Below, piece by piece: positions 8,085 through 15,239 of a DNA stretch of 45,854 nt; the first letter of the stretch is position 1, and every line of letters begins with the position of its first letter. A program made the translations under genes and the position numbers. A model generated the notes under the pieces. The model worked only from the letters and a program-made list of their open reading frames with translations, was not told the DNA's origin and searched no databases. This DNA is from a bacterium (GTDB lineage: Bacteria > Armatimonadota > JACIXR01): contig JACIXQ010000010.1 of the NCBI GenBank assembly GCA_014360465.1, forward strand, positions 1-45,854, in the 5' to 3' direction.

Positions 8085-8768
8085 ATGGAGATAAGGCGTT
8101 CTTTTGAGACACAATTGCAAAGTTTAAAGGAAAACTTAATGGAGATGGGGCAATTTGTCAGGCGGATGCTTCAGAAAGCGATGCAGGCGCTTGTGGAACA
8201 GGATATTCCCCTTGCTCAGGAAGTTATTTCTGATGACGATGTTGCAGATGCGATGGATATAAACATTGAGACCAAATGTATCCGCCTTATTGCCCTTCAG
8301 CAACCTATGGCTGGAGACTTACGGGTTATTGGGACTGTTATCAAAGTAATAGCTGACCTTGAAAGAGTAGGAGATTATTCTGTTGATATAGCTAAAACCG
8401 CCATCAGGTTAGCTGGGGAGAAATATTTTAAGCCTCTGGAGCTTATTTCAAAAATGGCGAATATAGTTGACGATATGATTGGTAAGGCACTCACAGCTTT
8501 CTTGGAGAAAGACCTTCAGCTTGCCCAAGAGGTCTGTAATGAGGATGACGAGATAGACCACATCTATAAAAATCTCTTTGACGAGCTTCTTGATTATATG
8601 CGTAAGGACCCCAATCTCATCTATCAGGCTACCTACTTCCTTTTTGTTGCTCGCTACCTTGAACGCTGTGCTGACCATATTGTAAATGTGGCTGAAAGAG
8701 TAAATTATATGGTCACTGGTCAACTACTCCAACTTGCTCCCAGCCATCGTTCCACCGCGGAGGAATGA
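8085..8768 (+). CDS. phoU: Phosphate regulator PhoU
   Basis: 227 aa, two copies of the three-helix PhoU domain. The metal-binding type motifs are recognisable: DDDVADAMDINIETKCI in the first repeat and NEDDEIDHIYKNL in the second, along with LERVGDYSVDIA and LERCADHIVNVAE, the paired E-x-x-x-D signatures that coordinate iron/manganese clusters in PhoU structures. PhoU links the Pst transporter to the PhoR sensor kinase and represses phosphate uptake when phosphate is plentiful. It follows pstB and its last four bases overlap the start of yggS (ATGA), so translation is coupled. Confidence 0.94.
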   Translation: MEIRRSFETQLQSLKENLMEMGQFVRRMLQKAMQALVEQDIPLAQEVISDDDVADAMDINIETKCIRLIALQQPMAGDLRVIGTVIKVIADLERVGDYSVDIAKTAIRLAGEKYFKPLELISKMANIVDDMIGKALTAFLEKDLQLAQEVCNEDDEIDHIYKNLFDELLDYMRKDPNLIYQATYFLFVARYLERCADHIVNVAERVNYMVTGQLLQLAPSHRSTAEE

Positions 8769-9463
8769 CGATAGCGGAAAGGATTGCCAGTATAATGGAA
8801 ACTATAGAGAAATCCGCCCGAAAAAGTGGGCGAAAAAAGGAGGATATCATTCTTCTCGCAGCCTGTAAGGGAGTGGATAACGGGAGGGTAGCCGAGGCTA
8901 TAAGGGCGGGTATAACTGTTATTGGAGACAACTATGTACAGGAGGCAGTGAAAAGGAGAGAAGAGCTGAAGGAACTTGCAAACTTGGTCGAATGGCATTT
9001 TATTGGGCATCTCCAATCGAATAAGGCGAGAAAAGCGGTTGAGTTATTCCAGGTGATTCAGACAATTGATTCCCTGTCCCTGGCAAAGGAATTAGACAGG
9101 AGAGCGAAGCAGTTGAGCAAAATTTTACCGGTTTTAGTTGAGGTAAATATCGGGGAGGAAGAAAGCAAATTCGGTGTGAAGCCCAGTGAGCTATTCTCCT
9201 TTCTTGAACAATTGACGAATTTCAAAAATCTTAAGATTATGGGTTTGATGACTATGGGTCCGCCCTTGGAGAAGGAGAAGATGCGTCCTTTCTTCGCCAA
9301 GATGCGAGAACTGTTAGAGAAGGCTAAGGAAGAGTTCTCATCTGTGGACAACTTTCAGTTGTCGCTCCTTTCAATGGGTATGTCAGCCGATTACGATGTA
9401 GCCATTGAGGAGGGTGCCAACCTTGTCCGGTTAGGCACCGCGATATTTGGGCAAAGGAGGTGA
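8765..9463 (+). CDS. yggS: YggS family pyridoxal-phosphate homeostasis protein
   Basis: 232 aa, full length. A single-domain PLP-binding TIM barrel of the YggS/YlmE/PROSC family. Seen: LLAACKGV (the PLP lysine, normally AVSKT/K), GDNYVQEAVKRRE, WHFIGHLQSNKARKAV, QTIDSLSLAKEL, LVEVNIGEEESKFGV, MGLMTMGPP, and LSMGMSADYDVAIEEGANLVRLGTAIFGQR. It has no known enzyme activity and buffers free PLP and amino-acid balance. It overlaps phoU by 4 bp and precedes sepF by 6 bp; the ylmE-sepF pairing is conserved in Firmicutes, Actinobacteria and Cyanobacteria next to division genes. Confidence 0.94.
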   Translation: MTIAERIASIMETIEKSARKSGRKKEDIILLAACKGVDNGRVAEAIRAGITVIGDNYVQEAVKRREELKELANLVEWHFIGHLQSNKARKAVELFQVIQTIDSLSLAKELDRRAKQLSKILPVLVEVNIGEEESKFGVKPSELFSFLEQLTNFKNLKIMGLMTMGPPLEKEKMRPFFAKMRELLEKAKEEFSSVDNFQLSLLSMGMSADYDVAIEEGANLVRLGTAIFGQRR

Positions 9464-9469
9464 AAGTTA

Positions 9470-9853
9470 ATGCAAGAACATCAGGAGAAGGGAGGCTTAT
9501 TCGCTAAAATAAAGAATTTCTTCACGGTTGATAGGTTTGAAGAGGAGGAGCCTCAGCAGGAAGAAATAGAGGAATTTAATCCCCCGAAGAGCAGATGGTC
9601 ATTGCGACTCTATTCCAGGAAGGATGTCCCTGTCTATAGGAGGGAGGTTAAAGGTTTTGAAGAAGTTGAGGAACCAGCCCTCAGATTAAGACAAGGGTTC
9701 ATAGTCATAGTCAACCTTGAAAATGCAAGCGAAGAAGCGAGAAGACGGTCAGTTGATTTCCTTATGGGTGTCACTTTTGGAATTCGTGGTAGCTTTGAAA
9801 AAGTCGGGGATAAAGTTTACCTTTTCGCGCCACCCGGTTACACCATATCTTAA
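9470..9853 (+). CDS. sepF: Cell division protein SepF
   Basis: 127 aa. The N-terminus is an acidic, flexible linker (EEEEPQQEEIEEF) after a short amphipathic start; the C-terminal half is the SepF core: LRQGFIVIVNLENASEEARRRSVDFLMGV, then GSFEKVGDKVYLFAPPGYTIS, which closely matches the family pattern. SepF anchors FtsZ to the membrane through its N-terminal helix and polymerises at the septum; it replaces or supplements FtsA and is characteristic of Gram-positives and Cyanobacteria. The start is ATG after AAAGGAGGTG. It follows yggS by 6 bp. Confidence 0.93.
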   Translation: MQEHQEKGGLFAKIKNFFTVDRFEEEEPQQEEIEEFNPPKSRWSLRLYSRKDVPVYRREVKGFEEVEEPALRLRQGFIVIVNLENASEEARRRSVDFLMGVTFGIRGSFEKVGDKVYLFAPPGYTIS

Positions 9854-9887
9854 ATTTTTTAAAAAATAAGGAGGTTTCCTACTTAGA

Positions 9888-9935
9888 ATGAACAAAGCAA
9901 AAGTGATTGTTCTTGGGGAGTTGATTAATTTATGA
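9888..9935 (+). CDS. Possible 15-aa leader peptide coupled to remA
   Basis: ATG at 9888 opens MNKAKVIVLGELINL and its TGA overlaps the remA start (ATGA at 9932-9935). A strong ribosome binding site AAGGAGG sits at 9868-9874, 13 bases upstream, which is a long spacing, whereas remA itself has only a weak site. This could be a translated leader that delivers ribosomes to remA. It could equally be chance; the peptide has no recognisable domain. Confidence 0.35.
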   Translation: MNKAKVIVLGELINL

Positions 9936-10231
9936 AGTTATTTTTGCCCCTAAACATTGGAGCAGGAAATTTTGTCATCGCACAAAAGGTGGTTGCAATA
10001 GTAGACCCATATTCATCGCCTGTGAAGCAGTTGATTCAGGAAGCGAGAAAGAAAGGATTGCTTCTTAATGCAACGAAGGGTAGGAAAACGAGGACCGCCA
10101 TTTTGATGGACAATGGCACGGTTATTCTTTCTACGCTATCTCCTCAAGTTATAGCTCGTAGGTTAGAAGAACTGCAGAGAACTTACGAAAAAAAACTGCA
10201 GGAATTGGGAAAGGAGAAGAGCGAGGAATAA
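9932..10231 (+). CDS. remA: RemA-like (DUF370) extracellular matrix regulator
   Basis: 99 aa. RemA/DUF370 proteins are ring-forming DNA-binding proteins that activate biofilm matrix and osmoprotection genes in Bacillus. Family residues are clear: LNIGAGNFVIAQKVVAIVDPYSSPVKQLIQEAR and the basic GRKTRTAILMDNGTVILSTLSPQVIARRL. The N-terminus (KLFLPLNIG) is a few residues longer than the usual KLINIG. It directly precedes gmk (GTG begins at the base after the remA stop), the conserved remA-gmk order of Firmicutes and relatives. The start is supported by the ATGA overlap with an upstream leader reading frame. Confidence 0.9.
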   Translation: MKLFLPLNIGAGNFVIAQKVVAIVDPYSSPVKQLIQEARKKGLLLNATKGRKTRTAILMDNGTVILSTLSPQVIARRLEELQRTYEKKLQELGKEKSEE

Positions 10232-10843
10232 GTGGTAGAGAAAGCTGTTTCGGATTCTCAAGCCCTACTCTTCGTTCTTTCCGGACCATCTGGTGTTGGT
10301 AAGGATACAATTCTCAGTGAATTACTCAAGACCGATTTAAAGATAAGAAAATGTGTAACTTATACTACCCGTTCACCGCGCCCCACAGAAATCGACGGTG
10401 TTGATTATAAATTCATAACTTTGGAGGAATTCAACAGGTTGAAGGAGGAAGGAGCTTTTCTTGAATGGGCAGAGGTGGGAGGTAATTTCTATGCAACTCC
10501 AAAGGATTTCGTGGAGGAGAAGCTAAAAAATGGAGAGGATGTCATACTCAAGATAGATGTGCAGGGTGCTATGCGGGTAAAGGAACTTTTCCCCAACGCA
10601 ATCCTTATATTCATTGCTCCCCCTTCTCTTGAAGAGCTAAGACAAAGGATGGAAAAAAGGGGTACACCTCCCGAGGAAATAGAACGAAGGTTGAAAATAG
10701 CGGAGCGGGAGATGGATATGGCGAAGCACTATCAATTTCTGATAGTAAACAACGAATTACTGGAAACGGTAGAAAAGGTATATAGAATCATTAAGGAGGC
10801 ACAAAATAAAAGAGATGCAGGACGAGAGAGCGCTGCAAAGTAG
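10232..10843 (+). CDS. gmk: Guanylate kinase
   Basis: 203 aa. Guanylate kinase converts GMP to GDP with ATP. P-loop GPSGVGKDT (18-26), the GMP-binding YTTRSPRPTEIDGVDYKF segment, FLEWAEVGGNFYATP and VILKIDVQGAMRVK, then the lid region EELRQRMEKRGTPPEEIERRLKIAEREM. All match the enzyme family. The start is GTG immediately after the remA stop; translation is likely coupled. Its 3' end overlaps coaBC by 29 bp. The rpoZ gene that often sits between gmk and coaBC is absent here. Confidence 0.96.
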   Translation: MVEKAVSDSQALLFVLSGPSGVGKDTILSELLKTDLKIRKCVTYTTRSPRPTEIDGVDYKFITLEEFNRLKEEGAFLEWAEVGGNFYATPKDFVEEKLKNGEDVILKIDVQGAMRVKELFPNAILIFIAPPSLEELRQRMEKRGTPPEEIERRLKIAEREMDMAKHYQFLIVNNELLETVEKVYRIIKEAQNKRDAGRESAAK

Positions 10844-12044
10844 AAGGATCGTTCTTGGTGTTAGTGGAGGAATAGCGGCTTACAAAGCAGTGGAACTTCT
10901 CAGGCTTCTCCAGAAAGAAGGAGCAGAAGTAAGGGTGGTTATGACAAAATCGGCTACAAAATTTGTTTCGCCTCTTACTTTCAGCACTTTATCTCATTAT
11001 CCTGTCCTTTATCAGATGTTTACTTCACCTCAAAAATACGAGATTGAGCACATTTCCTTAGCGGAATTCGCCGAGCTTCTTCTTATTGCTCCGGCTACGG
11101 CTAACATCATTGGCAAGATAGCATCTGGTATTGCCGATGACCTATTAACAACGACAGTTATGTCGGTTAGTTGTCCTATTGTCATCGCACCAGCTATGCA
11201 TAGCCAGATGTGGAATAGCCCTATAGTACAGGAAAATATCAAGAAACTTCTCAATTATGGCTTCCATATAATTGAACCGGAAGAGGGAGAATTAGCCTCC
11301 GGGGGAGTAGGTAAGGGACGCTTGGCTTCGCTGGATGTGATAGTTGATTATGTGAAAGATATCTTCTGCCAGAAAAACACCTTGAAGGGCGTTAGAATCC
11401 TCATAACCGCTGGTCCCACGAGGGAATATATTGACCCTGTAAGATTCATATCTAACCCTTCCACCGGTTTAATGGGCTTCACCCTTGCTGAGGAAGCTCT
11501 AAAGAGAGGAGCGGAGGTAATTCTTGTTTCTGGACCGACCTATTTATCTCCCCCGAAAGGGTGTGAATTCGTCCCCGTTTGCTCTGCTGAGGAGATGCTT
11601 ACTGCGGTGATGAAACATTTTGACAGGGTCGATTGCGTCATCGCAACGGCCGCAGTTTCCGACTTTGCTCCTGAAAAAAAGGAAGGGGAAAAGATAAAGA
11701 AGAGTGGTAAAGAGCTTGTCCTCCGTCTTATCCCTACTCCCGACATTTTGGAAGAGCTCGGTAGAATAAAGGGGGAAAAGATTCTTGTAGGTTTTTCTGC
11801 CGAGACAGGGAATGTCATTGAAAATGCTTTGAAAAAGATGGAAAGAAAGAACCTTGATTTAATCGTGGCGAATCAGGTTTCCCGCGAGGGTTTTGGTTTT
11901 GGTTCGGGAAAACTTTTTGCTTCTCTCATAAGAAGAGGCGAGACACCACCTCCATTGTCTTCTATATCAAAACAGGAACTTGCTAAGTTGATTTTGGAAG
12001 AAATTAAAAAGCTTTTAGATAGAAGGGAGAAGGGGGCAAATTAA
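10815..12044 (+). CDS. coaBC: Bifunctional phosphopantothenoylcysteine decarboxylase/synthetase
   Basis: 409 aa, full-length Dfp/CoaBC. The N-terminal CoaC flavoprotein domain shows VLGVSGGIAAYKAVELLRLL, ISLAEFAELLLIAPATANIIGKIASGIADDLL, and APAMHSQMWNSP with the catalytic histidine/asparagine region. The C-terminal CoaB domain shows VRILITAGPTREYIDPVRFISNPSTGLMG, a cytidylate-binding region and AAVSDFAPE, then GFSAETGN. Together they convert 4'-phosphopantothenate and cysteine to 4'-phosphopantetheine for coenzyme A synthesis. It starts inside gmk (29-bp overlap) and lies in the gmk-coaBC-priA order widespread in bacteria. Confidence 0.95.
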   Translation: MQDERALQSRRIVLGVSGGIAAYKAVELLRLLQKEGAEVRVVMTKSATKFVSPLTFSTLSHYPVLYQMFTSPQKYEIEHISLAEFAELLLIAPATANIIGKIASGIADDLLTTTVMSVSCPIVIAPAMHSQMWNSPIVQENIKKLLNYGFHIIEPEEGELASGGVGKGRLASLDVIVDYVKDIFCQKNTLKGVRILITAGPTREYIDPVRFISNPSTGLMGFTLAEEALKRGAEVILVSGPTYLSPPKGCEFVPVCSAEEMLTAVMKHFDRVDCVIATAAVSDFAPEKKEGEKIKKSGKELVLRLIPTPDILEELGRIKGEKILVGFSAETGNVIENALKKMERKNLDLIVANQVSREGFGFGSGKLFASLIRRGETPPPLSSISKQELAKLILEEIKKLLDRREKGAN

Positions 12045-12098
12045 AAGGGTAGGGAAAGTGGTGAGCTTTTATGAAAGAAATCTATCATAAACCATTTT

Positions 12099-14138
12099 AT
12101 GGAAGAAGCCGGAAGAAGCGTCACTGTGGTTATAGGGAAAAGAGGGGATAGCATTGAGGAACCCCTCGTTTTCTTTCTTCCCGATTATATAAAAGACATC
12201 ACCCTTGGGAGTTTCGTCGTTGTTGAGATAGCGGGTAGATTGAGAATAGGCTGTGTTGTTGGCAAAGGGCGTGGAAAAGCACGAGAGCCAGTTCTTGCTG
12301 TTTTGCCTGTACCTCCTTTACCTTCATCTCTCCTTGCTTTGGCTCATTGGTTGGAGGAGGAATGTCTTGCCAGTTTACAGGATGCCCTTCAATCAATGGT
12401 TCCCGAGATTTTAAACGCGATTCCTTCCCTTTATCTCTACCCGAATGTTGATTATAGAAAAGTTAGGGGAAAGGTTAGGAGAGAAATCGTGAGAGAGGCA
12501 TCGGAAGGTGCGTCTTATGCAACGCTTCGGTCTTTACCTGCTACAGCTGTCCGAAAACGGATTCTCGCTCTCCTGAATGCTAAAATTTTAACTCCACGAG
12601 TGGAGCTCTCCTTTAGAGAAAGCAAGGAAGATGAAAAGGAAGGAAATCTACTTCCACCAGTACCAAAGCTTTTGCACTCGCCTTCTTCCATTGCCCATCA
12701 TCCTGTGATGGTTTTGTGGGGAGGAAATAGGCTTAGAAGGTTGGGATATTATCTCGCCAATATCCTTGAAGTTATAAAGGGTGGTGGTAATGTTATTCTT
12801 GTGGCTCCTGATGTCCTGACCGCTGAATGGATTGGAAATACATTCTCGCAATTCATAAAGAGGACCATAATATACCATCGCCAGTTGCCTTTATCGCAGA
12901 GGTTCACGCTCTGGGTCCAACTTGCTTCAAGCTATCATTCAACTTTGGTCGTTGGTAATAGGTCAGCCCTTTTTCTTCCCCTTCCAAATGTGAGGTTGAT
13001 AGTAGTTGAAGGAGATGGCGAATCTTCACTTTTTCATCAAGAACCTCCCTATTACGAAGCTGGCAATGTCGCAATGCAAAGGGCAATTCAAGAAGGGGGG
13101 AGGGTTATCTTTGGTTCGGATTTGCCATCTATTGCTCGTTTCTCCTTGGTACGGAAAAGGAAGTTGCATTTGATAAGGCTACCATTTCAATCGGGCGAGG
13201 TAGAGATAAAGGATATAAGGGAGGAGAAGAAAATTATACCATCGTCAACAAAAGAAGAGATAGAAAGGGTTCTAAATGAGGGTGGCAGAGTGGTTATGAT
13301 TGTTAACAGGAGAGGACTTTTTTACCTTGTTTGCCGGGATTGTGGGAACAGTTTTCTTTGCCCTTCTTGCAATGTTCCCCTTATCGTCTATGAGGGAAAG
13401 GAAAAATCAAAGCGTTCCCTTTTTTGTCATCTTTGTGGGACATTCAGCGAGGCACCGGAAATTTGTCCCCAGTGTGGTAGTTATAGGATATCCGTCTGGG
13501 GTATTGGCATCCAAAGGTTAGTTTCGGCGATTAGGAGATTGTTCCCCACTGCCAAGATAAGCAGTTTCTCAAGCGAAACTCCTCGTGAGGCTTTTTGGGA
13601 AGCTGATATAGTAGTGGCTACCAAATCAATTGTCCAATGGTTGGAGATTTTGAGTCCTTCTCTTACTTGTGTGTTTGATATAGATTCCCAGCTCAGCTTT
13701 CCGCACTTCGCCCAGACGGATAATGTTTATAGGATGCTCTTCACTATCAGGAAAGAGAGCAAGCGAGTGATAATTCATACCAAACAGCCAGATAATCCTA
13801 TTTTCACATCTCCTCCACTTGATTTTCTTGAGCGGGAATGCAGGTCAAGGGAGGAAAGGAAGTATCCGCCGTTCGGACATATCTTGACTTTTCTTTTCGA
13901 TGACCCTGACGAGAGCAAGGCTAAGGATAAGGCAGAACGATTATATGAATATATTTTGAGCAGGGGGTTCTCTTGTCTTCCTCCATTTCCTTCTCTTTAC
14001 CCTAAGAGGAAGGGTATGTTCAGATATCTTCTTGTGATATCTTGTTTGAACCTTCCTAAAGCAAGGAAGATTTTGAATTTAGCCCTGAAAGCCGATAAGA
14101 AATTGAAATGGTTCCTTGATGTTCAGGAGAGTTTATGA
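12099..14138 (+). CDS. priA: PriA-like primosomal protein without helicase motifs
   Basis: 679 aa, shorter than typical PriA (about 730-800). It sits in the conserved slot after coaBC. The eight zinc-binding cysteines are intact (412, 415, 421, 424, 443, 446, 456, 459) and flanking PriA hallmarks such as VNRRGLFYLVCRDCG and the C-terminal ERKYPPFGH are present. However, the expected Walker A (GxTGSGKT) is replaced by WGGNRLRRLG (about 207-216), the DEEH box by VVEGDGE (about 302-308), and the VAGRAGR motif VI region by NVYRMLFTIRKES. It should therefore not hydrolyse ATP or unwind DNA, as noted for the actinobacterial PriA proteins, and may act only as a loading platform for replication restart. 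The ATG at 12099 has a poor ribosome binding site, so the exact start is uncertain. Confidence 0.85.
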   Translation: MEEAGRSVTVVIGKRGDSIEEPLVFFLPDYIKDITLGSFVVVEIAGRLRIGCVVGKGRGKAREPVLAVLPVPPLPSSLLALAHWLEEECLASLQDALQSMVPEILNAIPSLYLYPNVDYRKVRGKVRREIVREASEGASYATLRSLPATAVRKRILALLNAKILTPRVELSFRESKEDEKEGNLLPPVPKLLHSPSSIAHHPVMVLWGGNRLRRLGYYLANILEVIKGGGNVILVAPDVLTAEWIGNTFSQFIKRTIIYHRQLPLSQRFTLWVQLASSYHSTLVVGNRSALFLPLPNVRLIVVEGDGESSLFHQEPPYYEAGNVAMQRAIQEGGRVIFGSDLPSIARFSLVRKRKLHLIRLPFQSGEVEIKDIREEKKIIPSSTKEEIERVLNEGGRVVMIVNRRGLFYLVCRDCGNSFLCPSCNVPLIVYEGKEKSKRSLFCHLCGTFSEAPEICPQCGSYRISVWGIGIQRLVSAIRRLFPTAKISSFSSETPREAFWEADIVVATKSIVQWLEILSPSLTCVFDIDSQLSFPHFAQTDNVYRMLFTIRKESKRVIIHTKQPDNPIFTSPPLDFLERECRSREERKYPPFGHILTFLFDDPDESKAKDKAERLYEYILSRGFSCLPPFPSLYPKRKGMFRYLLVISCLNLPKARKILNLALKADKKLKWFLDVQESL

Positions 14139-14365
14139 TTTATTATTAGATTTAGTCAAAATATTTTTAAGCAATCGTTTTTTTCCCTTGCTTTCAACAA
14201 GTTAATCTCCAAGATCACAATAGGGTTAGTTCCCTTTACTTACAGGTTAGTTCCACTTTTTGTCTTTGGACACTGAGTGGAGCGTTCAACCGCATCAATC
14301 TAAGCATACTTAATAAGTTCCTTTCGTTATCTTCAAATAGTTGGCTTTAAAAATGATCGTCTGAT
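14139..14365. other. Non-coding gap with tandem direct repeats
   Basis: No gene seen. It contains GGTTAGTTCC twice (14224-14233 and 14245-14254), a 21-bp period, about 110 bp upstream of the CBS-gene promoter. On the minus strand the region reads like the outer end of an insertion sequence (repeated GGAACTAACC near a TGTCCAAAG) but no transposase peptide could be followed. Confidence 0.45.
14224..14254. repeat. GGTTAGTTCC direct repeat, two copies
   Basis: Two exact 10-bp copies spaced by two helical turns (21 bp start to start). This suits a dimeric regulator or an insertion-sequence end. Confidence 0.5.
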
Positions 14366-14394
14366 TTGACAGGTTTTTCAATTTATTATAAAAT
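14366..14394 (+). promoter_or_regulatory. Promoter of CBS-domain gene
   Basis: TTGACA (14366-14371), a 17-bp spacer, TAAAAT (14389-14394). An alternative -10 is TATAAA at 14387. This places the transcription start near 14401 and rules out any translation start upstream of it. Confidence 0.65.
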
Positions 14395-14428
14395 TTCCAA
14401 AATCAATAAAAGAAAGGGGGTGAATACA

Positions 14429-14788
14429 TTGAAGACGGCGAAGGATATTATGACGACGAATGTTATCACTGTTAAGTCGTGCACGACGAGAGAGGAACTG
14501 GCGAAGATATTGGCAACGAACAAGATAAGTGGTGTGCCTGTTATGGACGATGAGGGTTGTTGCATCATAGGCATTGTCACGGAGGCTGACCTCCTCACGA
14601 AAAGCGGTGCGACGGTAGGGGAGATAATGACGAAGGAAGTCGTCTCCGTATGTGAGGACACGCCCATTGAGGAAATAGCGAAGATACTCGCTGAAAAAGG
14701 TATTAAGCGCGTTCCAGTTGTAAAGGAAGGAAAGCTTGTTGGGATAGTCAGCAGAGCGGATATCGTCAAGGCATTCGCGGGAGGATAG
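14429..14788 (+). CDS. Two-CBS-domain regulatory protein
   Basis: 119 aa from the TTG at 14429, chosen because AAAGGGGG lies 8 bases upstream and because the longer reading frame from 14366 would begin inside the promoter. Two CBS motifs fill the protein: TAKDIMTTNVITVKSC...ISGVPVMDDEGCCIIGIVTEADLL and VGEIMTKEVVSVCED...IKRVPVVKEGKLVGIVSRADIV. Paired CBS domains bind adenine nucleotides or related ligands and usually regulate another protein. It stands alone, with its own promoter, and is followed by a strong hairpin shared with the convergent ruvX. Its partner is unknown. Confidence 0.88.
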   Translation: MKTAKDIMTTNVITVKSCTTREELAKILATNKISGVPVMDDEGCCIIGIVTEADLLTKSGATVGEIMTKEVVSVCEDTPIEEIAKILAEKGIKRVPVVKEGKLVGIVSRADIVKAFAGG

Positions 14789-14796
14789 CATAATAT

Positions 14797-14829
14797 GTTG
14801 GCCGCAGGATGACGAACCCTGCGGCCAAC
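14797..14829. terminator. Strong hairpin between convergent CBS gene and ruvX
   Basis: Perfect 12-bp arms GTTGGCCGCAGG / CCTGCGGCCAAC with a 9-base loop. It begins 8 bp after the CBS stop and ends 11 bp before the ruvX stop. No clear T-run follows on either strand, so it may end or protect both transcripts without being a classic intrinsic terminator. Confidence 0.6.
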
Positions 14830-14840
14830 AAAATCTAAGG

Positions 14841-15239
14841 TTATATCCTTATTTGTCTCTCCAGCCAAGTTTGGAGGAGGAGAGATGCTGATATCTTATC
14901 TATTTTACCCCTTTTCTTCTTACTCTTTATGATTTTTCCAGCCTCTCTCGTGGTTAGGCGTTCGTCAATCTCTTCTACCCTAAATCCAGCCTCCCTGAGT
15001 TTATCGGCAACTCGCAGGGCTAATTCAGTGGAAGGGGTTATCTTCCCTCTGAGCGAATAAGGTATTCCAACGACTATCGTTTTTACCTCTTCCCTCCTTG
15101 ATATTTCAATTATTCTCTTCACCAGCTTTTCTTCGCTCTCTTCCTCTATCACTTCTAAGGGGAAGGCAAACTTACCTTTCTCGTCGCTTATTGCCAAACC
15201 TGTTCTTTTTTTGCCTACATCAACACCTAATATTTTCAT
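14841..15239 (-). CDS. ruvX: RuvX/YqgF family pre-16S rRNA nuclease
   Basis: 132 aa, normal length. An RNase H-fold nuclease that completes the 5' end of 16S rRNA in E. coli (YqgF). Motifs: ILGVDVGKKRTGLAISD (first catalytic Asp), VVGIPYSLRGKITPSTELA, and VEEIDERLTTREA with the later acidic residues; KIDKISASLLLQTWLE ends the fold. It is the last gene of the minus-strand run; its start overlaps the end of the upstream membrane-protein gene by 20 bp. The alaS-ruvX neighbourhood is common in Gram-positive bacteria. Confidence 0.94.
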   Translation of the reverse strand: MKILGVDVGKKRTGLAISDEKGKFAFPLEVIEEESEEKLVKRIIEISRREEVKTIVVGIPYSLRGKITPSTELALRVADKLREAGFRVEEIDERLTTREAGKIIKSKKKRGKIDKISASLLLQTWLERQIRI

